Below, piece by piece: positions 29,388 through 30,802 of a stretch of 30,802 nucleotides of DNA. The stretch is from Firmicutes bacterium UBA3936 (GTDB lineage Bacteria; Bacillota; Dethiobacteria; Dethiobacterales; Dethiobacteraceae): assembly GCA_002385745.1 (NCBI GenBank), contig DGEC01000098.1, positions 1-30,802 of the forward strand, given 5' to 3'. The position numbers and the translations under genes are program-made. Numbering within the stretch: the stretch's first letter is position 1; each line of letters opens with the position of its first letter. The notes under the pieces were generated by a model, which was not told the origin of the DNA, searched no databases, and saw only the letters and a program-made list of their open reading frames with translations.

Positions 29388-30506
29388 GTGCAGCTGTTTA
29401 ACAAAGTTCTGACAGCCCTGCTGGTGATTTTTCTGGCAGTCTTTTTGCTGCTTTTTATCCTGTTGCCGGAACGGGCTTTTTCCGGTACGGAAAAAAGGGC
29501 GCTTGCAGGAAGGCCGGACTTGTCCTTCAAAAAATTACTTTCCGGAAAGTTCGCAGCCGGCTGGGAGGGATACCTGGCCGACCAGTTTCCTTTCCGTGAA
29601 TACTGGGTAAAACTCAGGGGCGGCGCTGAAGTGCTGCTTGGGAAAAAAGAGATCAACGGCGTCTATCTGGGCAGGGAAGGCTACCTGCTGCAGAAGGAGG
29701 ACCGGTCTGTTGAGGCGCTGCTGCAGGCAAATTTGCAGGCAGTCAATGATTTTGCCGGCAGCCTTGCCGCCGGTATTTACTTTTTACCGGCACCTTCGGC
29801 CCTGCATGTGCACAGGGACAAGCTGCCGTCCTTTGCCGAACCGGGACGCCTCACCCTGCCTGCAGCCGTCGGGGCAAAGCTTCATCCGGACATTTGTGTT
29901 ATTGATGTCCAAAAAGTCCTTACCGCTCACAAAGACGAATATATTTACTACCGGACGGATCACCACTGGACAGTTGCCGGGGCATATTACGCCTACCGGG
30001 AGACGGGAGCTGCCATGGGGTTTCAACCGCTGGCAAGGGATGATTTAAGGTTCAAGAAGGCCTGCAGCGATTTTTCCGGGACACTGGCGGCAAAAAGCAC
30101 CAGCCCCTTTGTCCGGCCTGACGAGATTTTTTATTATGCTCCGCCGGAGGAACTGCAATTAAGGGTCGAGTATGTTGATGCCGGAAAATCTGCGGACAGC
30201 CTGTATGAACCCCGGCATTTGCAGACACATGACAAATACGCTTTTTTCCTGGACGGCAATCATGGACTGCTGCGAATTTATGCCCGAAACGGTTCCGGCC
30301 GCAGGCTGCTGCTTGTCAAGGATTCCTATGCCAACTGCCTGATTCCCTTTTTGACACATCATTTTGCGGAAATACATGTGGTGGATTTGCGTTTTTTCAG
30401 CGGCAAACTGTCAGATTACGCCATTGAGAACGGGTTAAATGAGATTTTGTTTATCTATAACACCCTGAATTTTGCCGGCGAACCCTCTGTGCGCAAATTG
30501 ATGTAA
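29388..30506 (+). CDS. DHHW / AlgX-AlgJ-like membrane-anchored protein
   Basis: A 372-residue protein. One N-terminal membrane segment (about residues 8-27) leads to an extracytoplasmic domain. The DHHW motif at residues 191-194 (YRTDHHWTVAGAYYAY) and Ser313 in VKDSYAN form the SGNH-type active site found in AlgJ, AlgX and related O-acetyltransferases. It probably receives the acyl group carried across by the MBOAT protein and places it on the polymer. The start is GTG at 29388, behind an unusual run of nine G at 29376-29384 that can serve as the ribosome binding site. It is 12 bp after the MBOAT gene and is the last gene of the operon. Confidence 0.9.
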   Translation: MQLFNKVLTALLVIFLAVFLLLFILLPERAFSGTEKRALAGRPDLSFKKLLSGKFAAGWEGYLADQFPFREYWVKLRGGAEVLLGKKEINGVYLGREGYLLQKEDRSVEALLQANLQAVNDFAGSLAAGIYFLPAPSALHVHRDKLPSFAEPGRLTLPAAVGAKLHPDICVIDVQKVLTAHKDEYIYYRTDHHWTVAGAYYAYRETGAAMGFQPLARDDLRFKKACSDFSGTLAAKSTSPFVRPDEIFYYAPPEELQLRVEYVDAGKSADSLYEPRHLQTHDKYAFFLDGNHGLLRIYARNGSGRRLLLVKDSYANCLIPFLTHHFAEIHVVDLRFFSGKLSDYAIENGLNEILFIYNTLNFAGEPSVRKLM

Positions 30507-30639
30507 ATATTAAAACAAGTTTTTCCCGACAATTCGACACATTTTTCAGATGTTTAAAATATTTAATAATATTTAATAATTTAGCGGCAGGAAATCAGGT
30601 TGATTGTTTCTAACCACAATATAATAAAAAAGCAAAGAA

Positions 30640-30669
30640 GTGCTGAAATTCTTTTTCAGGCTTTTTTTT
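30640..30669 (+). terminator. Probable terminator after the acylation operon
   Basis: CTGAAA (30643-30648) pairs with TTTCAG (30654-30659) over a 5-nt loop, then GGC and a run of eight T. The stem is short, and it lies about 135 bp after the last stop codon. Confidence 0.5.
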
Positions 30670-30741
30670 ATGTGCTTATGCTGCCGGCAATACCTTTGCA
30701 GGTATTTTGACAAAATATATTATGACACAGGAGGTAGTACA

Positions 30742-30802
30742 ATGAAAAAAGTATTTACTCTTGTCATCGCCGCGGCAATGCTTGTGGCGATGACTGCCGT
30801 TG
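30742..30802 (+). CDS. Start of a secreted protein, truncated by the window edge
   Basis: An ATG at 30742 follows GGAGG at 30730-30734. The 20 visible residues are a typical signal peptide: two lysines, then a hydrophobic Val/Ala/Leu stretch (VFTLVIAAAMLVAMTAV). The frame runs off the window. The gap before it is AT-rich, with TATTAT at 30718-30723 as a possible -10. Nothing can be said about function. Confidence 0.7.
   Translation, partial: MKKVFTLVIAAAMLVAMTAV

Noticed and set aside
30707..30712. TTGACA as -35 of the right-edge gene
   Set aside because: The matching -10 position would fall on the ribosome binding site, so it cannot drive this gene at normal spacing.

Overview
The window looks like chromosomal DNA of an anaerobic, low-to-mid GC Firmicute of the class Clostridia, perhaps a Peptococcaceae/Desulfotomaculum-type lineage. 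This rests on family content: an S-layer homology (SLH) surface protein, a glycyl radical enzyme, the lipoprotein families DUF3048 (YerB) and DUF4358, DUF4330, DUF4474, strong Shine-Dalgarno sites, and frequent TTG/GTG starts. No rRNA, tRNA, CRISPR array, transposase or intact prophage gene was seen. The taxonomic call is an inference from family content only.

Layout. (1) 1-834: the 3' end of an unidentified gene, a terminator, and a gene-poor stretch with a hairpin repeat and a decayed reading frame. (2) 835-3353: two co-directional redox genes, an FAD-dependent oxidoreductase and a D-2-hydroxyacid dehydrogenase. They are bracketed by two copies of an ~80-bp hairpin-bearing repeat (395-473 and 3438-3520). 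(3) 3565-9156, minus: a ~1860-residue secreted surface protein with three SLH domains, a beta-solenoid-like region, a complete calcineurin-type metallophosphoesterase domain, four or five copies of a ~110-residue module I do not recognise, a Cys-rich stretch and a FIVAR-like helical end. A perfect 13-bp inverted repeat lies just upstream. (4) 9157-15347: a noncoding stretch, a small four-cysteine protein, then envelope polysaccharide genes: UDP-GlcNAc 2-epimerase (+), a minus-strand operon of GT4 glycosyltransferase, DUF4330 protein and O-antigen-ligase-like polymerase, and a divergent hexapeptide acetyltransferase with a clear sigma-A promoter.

(5) 15503-20885: a YerB-type lipoprotein, then a TIM-barrel glycosidase-like protein divergent from a glycyl radical enzyme of the GCVEP class. 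No activating enzyme for it lies in the window. (6) 20941-24671, minus: glutamate dehydrogenase and a three-gene polar amino acid ABC importer (binding lipoprotein, internal terminator, permease, ATPase). Amino acid uptake and deamination are therefore adjacent. (7) 24796-26502: divergent DUF4474 and zinc-dependent phospholipase C-like genes. (8) 26636-30506: a four-gene operon (SGNH hydrolase, DUF4358 lipoprotein, MBOAT O-acyltransferase, DHHW protein) that looks like an extracytoplasmic polysaccharide O-acylation system. (9) The window ends in the signal peptide of another secreted protein.

The dominant theme is the cell surface: polymer synthesis and acylation, an S-layer-anchored enzyme and several lipoproteins. 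An anaerobic metabolic module (glycyl radical enzyme, amino acid import and oxidation) sits in the middle. The strongest candidates for something undescribed are the repeated module of the SLH phosphoesterase and the orphan glycyl radical enzyme with its divergent TIM-barrel neighbour.
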